Shown: positions 9,465-19,705 of the stretch, piece by piece
How the letters are laid out: the number at the start of each line of letters is the position of its first letter
How positions within the stretch are numbered: position 1 is the stretch's first letter
DNA from: Inhella proteolytica
Lineage (GTDB): Bacteria; Pseudomonadota; Gammaproteobacteria; Burkholderiales; Burkholderiaceae_C
Direction: 5' to 3'
Assembly (NCBI RefSeq): GCF_016093275.1
Contig: NZ_JAEDAK010000003.1
Coordinates: 1-64,000 of the forward strand
Length of the DNA: 64,000 bases
Position numbers and translations under genes: made by a program
Notes under the pieces: model-generated
The model's input: the letters and a program-made list of their open reading frames with translations, nothing else
The model's database searches: none
Told to the model about the DNA's origin: nothing

Positions 9465-10127
9465 TCAGTCGAAGTTCAAGGTGCGCACGCCCTCGGGCGC
9501 GCCGATCAGCGCCACCTTGGCGCGGTGGCGCGCAAAGATGCCCACCGTGACGACGCCGGGCCACTGGCTGACCTCGGCCTCCATGGCCAGCGGGTCGCTG
9601 ATCTTCAGCCCGCGCACGTCCAAGATGTGCTGGCCGTTGTCGGTCACGCAGCCGGCGCGCACGGCGGCCTGACCGCCCAGGGCGGCAAAACGGCGGATCA
9701 GCTGGGGTGCGGCCATGGGGATGATTTCCACCGGCAGCGGGAAGGCGCCCAGCACGTCCACGCACTTGCTGGCGTCGGCAATGCAGACGAAGCGGGCGGC
9801 CAGGTCGGCGACGATCTTCTCGCGCGTCAGCGCGGCGCCGCCGCCCTTGATCATGTTCCCGCGCGGGTCGATCTCGTCGGCCCCGTCGATGTAGGTGGCA
9901 AGCGACTCAACCTGGCCGGCTTCCAGCACCGCAATGCCGGCCGCGGCCAGGGCCTTGGTGGAGCGCTCCGAGCTGGAGACCGCGCCCGCCAGCTTGATGC
10001 CGCTGGCGGCCAGGGCCTCGATGAACAGATCCACCGTCGAGCCGGTGCCCACGCCCAGCACGGAGCCGGGTTCCACATATGCCAGCGCGGCCTGAGCCAC
10101 CTGGCGCTTGAGTGCGTTTTGGTCCAT
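9465..10127 (-). CDS. rpiA: ribose-5-phosphate isomerase A
   Basis: A 220-residue RpiA, interconverting ribose 5-phosphate and ribulose 5-phosphate in the non-oxidative pentose phosphate pathway. Diagnostic segments are VLGVGTGSTVDLFIEAL (phosphate-binding loop), YIDGADEIDPRGNMIKGGGAALTREKI (catalytic Asp/Lys/Glu region) and GCVTDNGQHILDVRGL. The length matches the family. It lies just upstream of the beta-oxidation genes on the same strand and may be co-transcribed with them, though no metabolic reason for the pairing is evident. Confidence 0.95.
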   Translation of the reverse strand: MDQNALKRQVAQAALAYVEPGSVLGVGTGSTVDLFIEALAASGIKLAGAVSSSERSTKALAAAGIAVLEAGQVESLATYIDGADEIDPRGNMIKGGGAALTREKIVADLAARFVCIADASKCVDVLGAFPLPVEIIPMAAPQLIRRFAALGGQAAVRAGCVTDNGQHILDVRGLKISDPLAMEAEVSQWPGVVTVGIFARHRAKVALIGAPEGVRTLNFD

Positions 10128-10169
10128 GGGCCGGGATTGTGGCCCGGCCCCTGCGCGCTTCCTGCCCGC

Positions 10170-11666
10170 TCAAGCGGGCACGAAGGCCCCGTGGAAACCC
10201 AGAGGCACCCAGTAGGGCAGCCAGACGGTGGCCAGCGGACCGGCGCTGAGCGCCTCGGCATCGAACACGGTGCAGAAGCTGCGCTGGCGCGCCACGTCGA
10301 AGCCCGTGCCCAGCAGCCAGCCCTGGCCCTCGCGGCGGCTGCCGGGCTTGGGCACCAGCAGCTGCTCCTCGATCACCACCTCGCTCGGGAACACGAAGCG
10401 CTCCACGGCGCCGCGCTCCAGGTCCAGGCGCTGCACCGCGTTGAAGCCCCAGCCGGGTGCCCGGCCATGCCGCGCGGGCGCATAGACGTAGCGGTAGCGG
10501 CGCGCCACCACGCGCGGGTCCACCTGCGGGAACTCGGTGGTCTCTTCGCGCTTGACCAGGTCCAGGCGCTGGCGCGGCAGGTCGATGCGCAGCAGGCGCG
10601 GGCCGCTTTCACCAACACTGGACGGGCGCTGGCCCTGCACCACCGAGTTGAAGCGGCCATCGAGGAACTCGTCGATGTCGCCATGCACATAGTCCAGCCG
10701 GATCACGCCCTGACCGTCGTCCCAGGCATTGCCGAAGTGGAAGACCAGCTCGGCCGGCATCTGCAGCTGGGCACGCACGCTCAGGTCCGCCTTGTCGATC
10801 ACCAGCACCCGGTTGCCTTGCTCGGCCTGCCAGCGCATGGCACCCACCATCGAGCGGCCGGCCTTGACGGCGGCCAGGTCCAGACGCAGCGGCGGCAGCA
10901 GGAAGACCAGGAAGCGCTCGGTGATGACGAAGTCATGCAGCATGGCCGGCACAGCCATGTCCAGCAGCTTCCAGCGCTTCAGGCCGCCCGCGGCATCGAT
11001 TTCGTAGATCACCAGCTTGCCGCCGAAGCTGCCGAAGTTCCACAAGCGGCCGTCGGGCTCACGTTTGGGGTGGGCGCTGAAGGGCATGCCCTGAAGTTCG
11101 GGCGCCCAGGTCTGCAGGCCCTTGGTGTGCAGGGACTGCGGGTCGAGCTCGGTGGCCGAGCCGCCCTCCCACAGCGCATACAGGCGCCCGCCCTGCAGCA
11201 TCACGCTGGTGTTGGCGGTGTTGACGTCGTCGCTGCGCCGCAGGGGCCGCTTGGCCGGCACGGCGGTACCGAAGGCCGGCAACAGGAACTCGCCGGCCTC
11301 CTGCTCGGCCACGAACTTGGGCGTGCGCACGAAGCGCGCCTGGTGGCTGAAGCCCTGCGCACCCAGCTGCCAGGCCTGCACCAGGCCGTCGCCATCGAAC
11401 CAATGGCGGTAGCGCTGGCCGGCGCGCTCCATCAGGCCCGGACCATTGCGGTACAGGGTGCCGCGCAGTTCAGCGGGCCAGCGGCCCTGCAGGCGCAGGC
11501 CCTCGGCCAGGCGGTCCTGCCCATCCAGCCAGCCGCGCAGCGGCTGCAGCTCGGGCGCGCTGCCGAAGGGCGTGCGGACCAGGCCATCGCCGGTGGCCCA
11601 GGCGGGCGCCAGGGCGGCCACGGGCAGGGCCGCGGCGGCCTGCAGAAGTGAGCGACGCGTCAGCAT
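10170..11666 (-). CDS. carotenoid oxygenase-family protein with Tat-like signal
   Basis: A 498-residue member of the carotenoid cleavage/lignostilbene dioxygenase family, a seven-bladed propeller with a non-haem Fe(II). The four expected iron ligands are visible: H199 (FSAHPKREPDG), H244 (MLHDFVITE), H310 (VFHFGNAWDDG) and H492 (GFHGAFVPA). The family motif HWFDGDGLV is at about 88-96. The N-terminus MLTRRSLLQAAAALPVA has a twin-arginine export motif (TRRSLLQ) and a typical Ala-x-Ala end, so export of the folded metalloenzyme is predicted. The gene follows the DUF2141 gene by 9 bases. The substrate (carotenoid or stilbene-like) is not predictable. Confidence 0.87.
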   Translation of the reverse strand: MLTRRSLLQAAAALPVAALAPAWATGDGLVRTPFGSAPELQPLRGWLDGQDRLAEGLRLQGRWPAELRGTLYRNGPGLMERAGQRYRHWFDGDGLVQAWQLGAQGFSHQARFVRTPKFVAEQEAGEFLLPAFGTAVPAKRPLRRSDDVNTANTSVMLQGGRLYALWEGGSATELDPQSLHTKGLQTWAPELQGMPFSAHPKREPDGRLWNFGSFGGKLVIYEIDAAGGLKRWKLLDMAVPAMLHDFVITERFLVFLLPPLRLDLAAVKAGRSMVGAMRWQAEQGNRVLVIDKADLSVRAQLQMPAELVFHFGNAWDDGQGVIRLDYVHGDIDEFLDGRFNSVVQGQRPSSVGESGPRLLRIDLPRQRLDLVKREETTEFPQVDPRVVARRYRYVYAPARHGRAPGWGFNAVQRLDLERGAVERFVFPSEVVIEEQLLVPKPGSRREGQGWLLGTGFDVARQRSFCTVFDAEALSAGPLATVWLPYWVPLGFHGAFVPA

Positions 11667-11675
11667 GACCCGGCC

Positions 11676-12089
11676 TCAGTTCAGCTTGATCTGGTGCTTG
11701 GCGCTGCCGCTGAGCACGAGCTTGGCGGCCTCGAAGCTCGGCGGGCCGAAATTGCCCGCGGCGTTGTTGCTGAAGCCGTAGGGCTCGGTGGGCATGCCGA
11801 TGACGTTCATGTCCAGGCGCTTGTTGTCGTTCAGGTCGTGCACCACGCTGAGGGCCAGCATGGCGCCCTCAGGCAGATCGTCCAGCTGCAGCTTGATTTC
11901 GGTGCCCTCGACCTTGGCGCGGGCGCTGCGCAGGGGCTTGCCCTTGAGCCAGAGCTCGGCCTGGTCGTACACCGCCACGAGCACATGGCCCTCGGTGCGG
12001 TTCAGGCCGGTGACGGTAAGTTCCAGGCTGGCAGCCTGGGCCAGGCCGGTGCTGGCCAGCAGAAGGGGAAGAACGAGGCGCTTGAACAT
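11676..12089 (-). CDS. DUF2141 exported protein
   Basis: A 137-residue protein with a Sec-type signal peptide (residues 1-19, ending LAQAA), then a small beta-sandwich-like domain with the DUF2141 signatures LTVTGLNRTEGHVLVAVYD, SVVHDLNDNKRLDMN and GMPTEPYGFSNNA. The family has no assigned function and is periplasmic or secreted. It sits 9 bases upstream of the carotenoid oxygenase gene in the same direction, suggesting they act together outside the cytoplasm; this link is inference. Confidence 0.85.
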   Translation of the reverse strand: MFKRLVLPLLLASTGLAQAASLELTVTGLNRTEGHVLVAVYDQAELWLKGKPLRSARAKVEGTEIKLQLDDLPEGAMLALSVVHDLNDNKRLDMNVIGMPTEPYGFSNNAAGNFGPPSFEAAKLVLSGSAKHQIKLN

Positions 12090-12204
12090 GGGGACTCCAT
12101 GGGGGTTGGGTTGCGATGGCCGCCATGGTGCGAAAACGCAGCGCCGGCGCCCACGGTCCTGCGACCAATGGGGCCGGCGCGGCGCGAACGGAGCGCCAGG
12201 CGCG

Positions 12205-13866
12205 TCAGCTGCGCTGCAGCTCCATGACGTTCGGGCCCTGCTTGAGGGTGACGCTGCGCGGCTGCTCGCCCTCGCTGGCGAAGCTCAGCGTGGCGTCCAC
12301 CTCGACGACGTAGACCTCGCGCGGGCCGCTGGCCTTGAGCGTCACCACCGGCTGGCCGGGCACCTGGCCGCGCAGCTGGCCCTGTTCGTCCACGAACACC
12401 TTGATGGCGAAGCGCGCCGACTTGTATTCACCCACCAGCGCCTGCCGTTCACTCGGGCTGAGCGCGTACTCGGCGCGCTGCGGCAGGTCCGCCGTGCGCG
12501 GCCAGCGCTCGCCCTGGCCGTCGGCATCGGCGAAGTACTGCATTGCCACCACCTTGCCCTGGGCATCGCGCTCCAGCTGCAGCTGTGCGACGGTGTTGCT
12601 GAAGGCGAAGCGGTCCTTGCCCAGGGGGATGAGCTTGAAGGGCTGCGAGCCGCTGCGGGTGCTGGTCAGCACGCCGCCCTGCACGCGCAGGGTGCGGGTG
12701 TCCCGGCCATCGGGCGAGTAGATGCCCTCATAGGCTTGCAGGGCCTTTGCGTCCACCGCCACCGGCTGGATGGCCGGGTAGGGCTTGCCCATGGCCTTGG
12801 CGCCCAGTTTGCGGGCGATCAGGTCCAGGTTGATGCCGGCGCTGTCGGAGTTGGACAGCAGGGCCACCGTGAGCTTGTGCTCCGGCTGGTAGACCAGCAG
12901 GGTGCTGAAGCCGTGGATGCCGCCGCCGTGCTGCAGCATGGGCTGGCCGCGCAGGCTGTCGGTACCGATGCCGAAGGCGTAGCGCGCCTTCACGGCGGCC
13001 CCTTCGGGCGTGACCATGCGTTGATAGGTCTCGGGCTTGAGCAGCTGGCCGCCATGCAGGGCCTGGTTCCAGCGCCACAGCGCTTGCACATCGCCCACCA
13101 GGGCGCCGGCGGCATGGGGCTGCGTCATGCTCAGCACGCCCGCCACCGAGAGGGCGTCAGCCCCCACCTTGGAATAGCCCTGCACCATGCCGGGCACCAG
13201 ACCCTGCTCGCCGGGGTAGCTCACCGCAATGCGCTGGGGTTTGAGCAGGGCCGCGTCGAGCGCCTCGTGCCAGGCCTTGCCGCTGATGGCCTCGATCACC
13301 GCGCCCACCAGCACATAGCCGGAATTGTTGTAGCGGAAGTCGGCGCCGGGGGCGAAATCGACGGGCTGGTCCTTGAAGACCTTGACCAGCTCCACCGTGC
13401 TGAGCTGCTGGCGGATCGGGTTGTGCATGTAGCCGGGGATGCCGGTGTAGCTCTTCACGCCTGAGCTGTGGTTGAGCAGCTGGGCCAGGGTGATGGCGCC
13501 GCCGTTCGGGTAGTCGGGCAGGTACTTGGACAAGGGATCGTCCAGCTTGGCCTTGCCCTCATCGATGAACTTGAGCAGGGTGGCTGCGGCGAACTGCTTG
13601 GTGATGGAGCCCAGGCGCATACGGTGCTCGGGCTTGAGCGGCACGCCCAGCTCGACGGACGCCATGCCGCGTGCGCCCTGGTAGAGCAGCTGATCGCCCT
13701 GGGCCACGAGCAGGGTCAGGCCGGGGCCGTCCTTCTTGATGCCCTGTTCATCCAGCAGCTGTTCGGCATAGGCCGCCAGCTCCTTCGCCGGGGGCGCGGC
13801 CAGCACGGGCGCCAACAGCGCAGGTGAGAGGGCCAGCAGGAGGGCGGAGCGCAATGAGATGTGCAT
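12205..13866 (-). CDS. exported serine hydrolase, class C beta-lactamase family
   Basis: A 553-residue protein with a signal peptide (MHISLRSALLLALSPALLAPVLA) and a beta-lactamase/DD-peptidase fold. The active-site motifs are SITK (S87, K90), YNN (Y179-N181) and HGG in LQHGGGIHGF, which replaces the KTG box, as is usual in esterase/peptidase members. A C-terminal extension of about 200 residues forms an additional beta-barrel-type domain seen in many DUF3471-like hydrolases. It likely acts as a periplasmic esterase or D-aminopeptidase; the substrate is unknown. The ATG at 13866 was chosen because the signal peptide starts there, although no clear ribosome site is seen; the frame stays open far upstream. 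Confidence 0.85.
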   Translation of the reverse strand: MHISLRSALLLALSPALLAPVLAAPPAKELAAYAEQLLDEQGIKKDGPGLTLLVAQGDQLLYQGARGMASVELGVPLKPEHRMRLGSITKQFAAATLLKFIDEGKAKLDDPLSKYLPDYPNGGAITLAQLLNHSSGVKSYTGIPGYMHNPIRQQLSTVELVKVFKDQPVDFAPGADFRYNNSGYVLVGAVIEAISGKAWHEALDAALLKPQRIAVSYPGEQGLVPGMVQGYSKVGADALSVAGVLSMTQPHAAGALVGDVQALWRWNQALHGGQLLKPETYQRMVTPEGAAVKARYAFGIGTDSLRGQPMLQHGGGIHGFSTLLVYQPEHKLTVALLSNSDSAGINLDLIARKLGAKAMGKPYPAIQPVAVDAKALQAYEGIYSPDGRDTRTLRVQGGVLTSTRSGSQPFKLIPLGKDRFAFSNTVAQLQLERDAQGKVVAMQYFADADGQGERWPRTADLPQRAEYALSPSERQALVGEYKSARFAIKVFVDEQGQLRGQVPGQPVVTLKASGPREVYVVEVDATLSFASEGEQPRSVTLKQGPNVMELQRS

Positions 13867-13959
13867 GGTCGAGTGGGTGCCGGGTTTGGAAAGTCGTGCA
13901 TGCTGCCCGAGCACCGGCCGCAAGGCGAGCCGCGACCGACTGAGCGGCATTTGTGCCGA

Positions 13960-13975
13960 CCGGGCTGCAGCCCGG
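13960..13975. promoter_or_regulatory. 16-bp perfect palindrome between divergent genes
   Basis: CCGGGCTGCAGCCCGG is a perfect 16-base palindrome in the 162-base space between the divergent starts of the serine hydrolase (13866) and rdgC (14029). It could be an operator for either gene or only a chance GC-rich palindrome; no regulator is identified. Confidence 0.3.
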
Positions 13976-14028
13976 GCCGACGGAGCGGTGCCAGAATCCG
14001 CGCCCCCTGCCCTCCCAGAAGTCCCGCC

Positions 14029-14997
14029 GTGTTCAAGGCCCTGACCCTCTACCGCCTGCCCGCCCATGCCCAGCCCGACCCCGCGCGCCTGGACGAGCAG
14101 CTGGCCGCCCTGCCCTTCACCCCCTGCATGCCCACCCAGCCCCTGTCGGTCGGCTTCGTGCCGCCGCGCGGCAAGGCCCATGGGCCGCTGGCGGAGTGGG
14201 TCAACGGCCATCTGTTGCTGAAGCTGCAGTTCGAGCAGCGCCTGCTGCCGGGCTCGGTGGTGCGCGAGCGGGTGGACGAGCTGGCCGAGAAGATCGAGCA
14301 GGAAAGCGGCCGCAAGCCCGGCGCCAAGCGCCGCCGCGAGCTCAAGGACGAGGCCATGCTGGACCTGCTGCCGCTGGCCTTCACGCGCCAGACCTCGCTG
14401 CGCGTCTGGATCGCACCGCAGCTGGAGCTGCTGGCCATCGACAGCACCACCGCAGCGCGCACCGATTCGGCGCTCAGCCTGCTGACCAAGGCCATCCCCA
14501 ATCTGGCCCCGCAGCCACTGATGACGGCCGAAAGCCCGGCCGCCTGCATGCGCGCCTGGCTGCTGGATGGCGTGGCACCGGCTGGCTTCGGCATCGGCCG
14601 CGACGCCGAGCTGCGCAGCGCCGACAGCCAGAACGCCAGCGTGCGCTACACCCGCCACGGCCTGGACGGCCAGGACGTGCAGCAGCACCTCACCGAGGGC
14701 AAGCAGGTCAAGAAGATGGCCCTGCAGTGGAAGGACCGCCTGGAACTGGTGCTGACCGACACCCTGCAGCTGACCCGCCTGAAGCTGGACGACAGCGTGT
14801 TCGACCAGGACGGCGCCACGCAGAGCGAGCAAGACCCTTTCGACGCCGACATGCTGCTGGCAACCGCCGAGCTGTCGGAGCTGCTGCCCGCGTTGTTCGA
14901 GGGCCTCGGCGGCGTGACCGACGGCCTGGGCGCCGCAGCGCCTACGCCTGTGTTGGCAACGCAAGCGCCCTCGGACGAGAAGGCGCCCTGGGACTGA
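14029..14997 (+). CDS. rdgC: recombination-associated protein RdgC
   Basis: A 322-residue RdgC, a DNA-binding ring protein that limits RecA filament action and is needed for viability in some recombination mutants. The start VFKALTLYRL and the internal GFVPPRGKAHGPLAE, RRELKDE and TSLRVWIAP segments are family hallmarks. The start is the GTG at 14029, because RdgC proteins begin with exactly this MFKNLxxYRL-type sequence; the longer upstream frame is not conserved in character. It converges on dusA, 21 bases from its stop. It is nucleoid-associated and cytoplasmic. Confidence 0.93.
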   Translation: MFKALTLYRLPAHAQPDPARLDEQLAALPFTPCMPTQPLSVGFVPPRGKAHGPLAEWVNGHLLLKLQFEQRLLPGSVVRERVDELAEKIEQESGRKPGAKRRRELKDEAMLDLLPLAFTRQTSLRVWIAPQLELLAIDSTTAARTDSALSLLTKAIPNLAPQPLMTAESPAACMRAWLLDGVAPAGFGIGRDAELRSADSQNASVRYTRHGLDGQDVQQHLTEGKQVKKMALQWKDRLELVLTDTLQLTRLKLDDSVFDQDGATQSEQDPFDADMLLATAELSELLPALFEGLGGVTDGLGAAAPTPVLATQAPSDEKAPWD

Positions 14998-15018
14998 GAG
15001 GCCGGCGGCTGGCGGGGC

Positions 15019-16005
<987 letters not shown>

Positions 16006-16063
16006 GCAGGGCAAGGGGCTGGGGACAGCCCGCGATTATCGAAAACCCGCAGCCCGCCAGCGC

Positions 16064-16846
16064 TCAGGGCAGCTGCGCCTGACGCAACAGGGCGTGCACA
16101 TGCCGCACCGGCAAGGCGTAGCTGATGCCGGTGGGACTGCTGAGCGCGGCCTCGCGGCTTTTCGTCAGCACCATGTTGATGACCCCGATGACGGTGCCGT
16201 TGGCGACATCGAACAGCGGCCCGCCGCTGTTGCCGGGATAGGCCACGGCGTCGAGCTGGTAGATGTCGAAACTGCCCTCACGGATCTGGCGGATCGCCCG
16301 TTCGTTGAGCGCCTGGGCGCTCGGTTGGGGCAAGGCAATGCCCGTGACCGAGGCCACGATGCCGCGGTGCGTGACATGGCTAAAACCCAACACGCCGCCT
16401 ACGGGAAAGCCCATCAGTGCGATTTCGGTGCCTTCGCGCACCAGCGCCTCGGGCGCCAGTTTCAGGCTGCCGGGCAAGGGCGCGCCCTCCACCTGCAGCA
16501 GCACCAGATCGTGCGCACGCGCCAGCGCCACGGTCCGGACCTCGCGCTGCTCCCAGCGGCTGCCCCCCTGCCAGGCCTGGATGACCACGCGGCGCTCGGA
16601 ATCCAGGGCATCGGGGGGCGGCAGCACATGGGCATTCGTCACCACGAAGCGGCCTTGCTCCACCACGAAGCCCGTGCCTCGGAAGCCGAAGCGCGGGCTG
16701 TCAGTCAGGGAGTGCGTGCCCACCAGCACCACGCCCGGCTTGCTGGCCTCGATGAGCTTGGGCAGGGCCTGGGTCTGAGCCAGGGCCGGCACAGCCGGCC
16801 CAGCGGCCAGCGCAAACGCCAGCGCCATCAGTTCACGTCGTTGCAT
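16064..16846 (-). CDS. exported trypsin-like (S1/DegP-type) serine protease
   Basis: A 260-residue protein with an N-terminal export signal (MQRRELMALAFALAAGPAVPALAQ; the Arg pair makes Tat export possible but Sec more likely). A chymotrypsin-fold protease domain carries a complete triad: H73 in VVTNAHV, D113 in AHDLVLLQ and S197 in PGNSGGPL. There is no PDZ domain, unlike DegP/DegQ. The start is the ATG at 16846, with GAGGGA about 8 bases upstream. It lies 28 bases after the prsT stop on the same strand and is probably transcribed with prsKRT, so a role in processing or quality control of exopolysaccharide or PEP-CTERM proteins is an inference worth testing. Confidence 0.87.
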   Translation of the reverse strand: MQRRELMALAFALAAGPAVPALAQTQALPKLIEASKPGVVLVGTHSLTDSPRFGFRGTGFVVEQGRFVVTNAHVLPPPDALDSERRVVIQAWQGGSRWEQREVRTVALARAHDLVLLQVEGAPLPGSLKLAPEALVREGTEIALMGFPVGGVLGFSHVTHRGIVASVTGIALPQPSAQALNERAIRQIREGSFDIYQLDAVAYPGNSGGPLFDVANGTVIGVINMVLTKSREAALSSPTGISYALPVRHVHALLRQAQLP

Positions 16847-16874
16847 GGTTCGGATCCCTCTGGCCTGCCCGACC

Positions 16875-19658
16875 TCAGAGCTGCTGCAGCAGCTGACGCA
16901 CTTCGGCCTGGCCGGGGTACTGATCGCCCAGCTTGAGCACACCCTGCAATTCGCCGCGCGCCTCGTCCGGCTGCTTGGCGGCCATCAGCAGGCGCGCCAG
17001 CGCCACACGGCGGGCCGGGTTGCCGGGCTCGACGCCCACCACGCGGCGCTGCACCTGCAGCGCCTGCTCGTGCTTCCCTTGGCTGGAGAGCAGCTGCGCC
17101 TGGGTGTCGAGGATCTCGACATCACCCGGCCGCAGGGCCAGCGCTTCCTTCAGCTGGGCTTCGGCGTTGGCCAGATCGCCGCTGCGCATCAGCACCCAGG
17201 CCAGGTTGTTGCGCGCCACGGCATTGCCCGGCTGTCCCTTGACGACCTGCTCGTACTGCAGGCGCGCCGGCTCGAAGGCGCCACGCACCAGGGCCAAATT
17301 GCCCAGGTACATGCGGAAGCTCCAGTCCTCGGGGTGATCGGCCAACCACTGGCGCTCGAAGGACTGGGCATCGCCCTCCTTGCCGCCTGCCACCAGGCTG
17401 CCGTGCAGCTTGCCGGCCACATCGTTCATCTGCCCGCCACGCTCCAAGGCGCGCTTGTAGGCGGCACGGGCGGCATCCCAGTTGCGCTGGCTGGTTTCCA
17501 GGTCGCCTTCCAGGGCGAAAGCAAAGGCCTCGCGGCCGGGCTGGCTCTGGATCTCCTTCAAGAGCCGGCGCGCGCCGGCCACATTGCCCGTCTCGCTCTC
17601 CAGCGCCACCAGGGCACGCTGGGTGTCGATCCGACCAGGCTGCAGGGCCTGCGCGCGCTTGGCAGTGGCCAACGCGGCGGGGTAGTCCCGTTGCGCCACT
17701 TCGACCTCGACCAAGCGCATCAAGGCCGCGGCCGAGCTGGGCTTGAGCTCCGCCAGGCGCTTGAAGCTCAGCGCCGCCAGCTTGTAGTCGCGCTGGCGCA
17801 TCTGCAGTTGGCCGATCAGCTCAATCAGCTGCGGCTCATTGGGCAGGGCCGCCGCGGCATCCTGCGCAGCTTGCAAGGCAGCGGCCACATCCTGGCGCTG
17901 CTGCACGGTGCGCACCCAGGCCAGCTGCGCAGGCACCGATTTCGGATGCTCCTTGGCAATCTGGCGTGCCGCCGCGAGCACGTCTTCCGCGGGCTCCTGG
18001 GCCAGCTGACGTGCGTTGAGCCAGGCCAGCTTGGCCTCCACCAGGGCCGGATCGGCCTTCATCACGGCCGCGAAGCGCGCCACGCTGTCCTTGGCTTTGC
18101 CCTCGACTTGGTCCAACCGAGCGAGCTGCTGCGCGGCGGCGAGCAGCTTGGGATTGGCCTTGAGCGCCTGCTCCCACAGGGTGCGGGCCTTGGGGCGGTC
18201 GCCCTGCATCAGGGCCACGGAGGCGCGCATGGAATCGGCCGAGCCGGGCTGCAACTTGGGCGCCGCCTGGTCGATGGCCTTGAGGGCGCCGGCAAAGTCG
18301 TTCTTGCGCACCAGGGTCGCGACGATGGCGACATCGGCCGCCGGGTTGTCCAGCTCGGAGGCAATGTCCTGCAGCTGGCTCAGGCCCTTGTCGACGGAGC
18401 CGGCGTTGGCCTCGCGCATGGCCAGCAGGATGCGACTGCGCGAGTCCTGCGGATTGAGCTGCACCGCCCGGCGGAAATGGGCCTCGGCCTTGCGCACCTC
18501 GCCCATGCGCATGAGCGCTTCACCCGCCAGGGCTTGCACGCGGGCATCGTTGCTCGAATCCGGCAAACCGCTCAGCGCTTCCAGGGCGGCGCGCGCTTCG
18601 TCGCGGCGCAGGAAGGTGTGGGCCAGCAGCACGCGCACGGCTGGTGTGTCGACACCCCGACCGAGCAGGCGGTTCAGATGCGCCTCGGCGGGCAGGTAGT
18701 TCTCGCGCTGGAATTCGATGTGCGCGGCCAGCATCAGGGCGCGCGGGTCATCGGGCGCGATCTTCAGCAATTGTTGGATCTGCTCGAAGGCAGGGCCGAG
18801 TTCGCGCGCTTCCAGGGCCAGCGCGGCGCTGAAGTACAGCACCTCCCCGTTCTGCCCCACCAGTTTCTTGAGGGCATCGAGGCGCTTGCGTGCCTCGTCC
18901 AAGTCGCGCTCGGTCATCAGGGCCGTCAGCAGCGCACCCTGGGCACCCATGTTGCGCGGGTCGGCATCCACCGCGGCGGCATAAGCCTGACGGGCCTCGG
19001 GCAGCGCTCGGCGCGCCACGGCATGGTCGCCTTTGAGGCGCCAGGCCTCGGCCAGCTTGGGGTTTTCTTTCAGCAGGGTGTCGACCAGCGCCAGGCCCTC
19101 ATCGACCTGGCCCTCGGCCATCAGCACACGCGCCCAGGCCAGCCGGGTCGACACCCCTTGTGGCTGCAGCTGCAGTGCAGCCTCAATCAGCGCGCGAGCC
19201 TGATCGCGCTTGCCCAGCGCACCCTGCGCGGTGGCCAGCGCCAGCTTGAGCTCGGCCATGGCCGCCGGGTCCTTGAGTTGGACCGTGCCATACAGCTCAA
19301 GGGCCTTGCGCGCGTCCCGCTTGGCAATCAGGGCCGCAGCATGCAAAGGCGCCACTTCCTCCGGCGCCGCACCCAGGCGGCTGGCCTTGGAGAACTCGAC
19401 CTCGGCGGCATTGGGGTCGCCGGATTCCAGCAGGGTCTTGGCCAGCAGCAGGCGGGCGTCCTTGCGATCGGGCTCCTGCTCCAGCACGTTCTTCAGGTGA
19501 ATGGTGGCAGTCTTGTGGTCCCGCTTGGCCAGTGCGGCGCGCGCAGCCCCCAGTTCCTCAGCCGGGTCCTTCTGGCCACAGGCCTGCAGCACCACAGCCA
19601 GGGCCAGCATGGCACCCACCCGCGCCACCCGGCGCGCCTTGTTTCCGCTCGTTTGCAC
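16875..19658 (-). CDS. prsT: PEP-CTERM system TPR-repeat lipoprotein PrsT
   Basis: A protein of about 927 residues with a lipoprotein signal ending LALAVVLQAC (Cys27), then TPR repeats over nearly the whole length, e.g. ALAKRDHKTATIHLKNVLEQEPDRKDARLLLAKTL split across the first repeats. This length and repeat layout match the PrsT family found with exosortase/PEP-CTERM systems. PrsT is thought to sit in the periplasm and support assembly of the exopolysaccharide/PEP-CTERM apparatus. I chose the GTG at 19658 because GGAAGGA lies about 7 bases upstream; another GTG at 19679 is possible. It follows prsR by 47 bases. Confidence 0.88.
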   Translation of the reverse strand: MQTSGNKARRVARVGAMLALAVVLQACGQKDPAEELGAARAALAKRDHKTATIHLKNVLEQEPDRKDARLLLAKTLLESGDPNAAEVEFSKASRLGAAPEEVAPLHAAALIAKRDARKALELYGTVQLKDPAAMAELKLALATAQGALGKRDQARALIEAALQLQPQGVSTRLAWARVLMAEGQVDEGLALVDTLLKENPKLAEAWRLKGDHAVARRALPEARQAYAAAVDADPRNMGAQGALLTALMTERDLDEARKRLDALKKLVGQNGEVLYFSAALALEARELGPAFEQIQQLLKIAPDDPRALMLAAHIEFQRENYLPAEAHLNRLLGRGVDTPAVRVLLAHTFLRRDEARAALEALSGLPDSSNDARVQALAGEALMRMGEVRKAEAHFRRAVQLNPQDSRSRILLAMREANAGSVDKGLSQLQDIASELDNPAADVAIVATLVRKNDFAGALKAIDQAAPKLQPGSADSMRASVALMQGDRPKARTLWEQALKANPKLLAAAQQLARLDQVEGKAKDSVARFAAVMKADPALVEAKLAWLNARQLAQEPAEDVLAAARQIAKEHPKSVPAQLAWVRTVQQRQDVAAALQAAQDAAAALPNEPQLIELIGQLQMRQRDYKLAALSFKRLAELKPSSAAALMRLVEVEVAQRDYPAALATAKRAQALQPGRIDTQRALVALESETGNVAGARRLLKEIQSQPGREAFAFALEGDLETSQRNWDAARAAYKRALERGGQMNDVAGKLHGSLVAGGKEGDAQSFERQWLADHPEDWSFRMYLGNLALVRGAFEPARLQYEQVVKGQPGNAVARNNLAWVLMRSGDLANAEAQLKEALALRPGDVEILDTQAQLLSSQGKHEQALQVQRRVVGVEPGNPARRVALARLLMAAKQPDEARGELQGVLKLGDQYPGQAEVRQLLQQL

Positions 19659-19705
19659 CCAGATTCCTTCCGTTGTCACTGCCGGCGCAGGCCGGTCTTT
19701 GCCGC

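Noticed and set aside
13867-14964. In-frame upstream extension of the serine hydrolase through rdgC
   Set aside because: A signal peptide begins at 13866, and the upstream part is antisense to rdgC.
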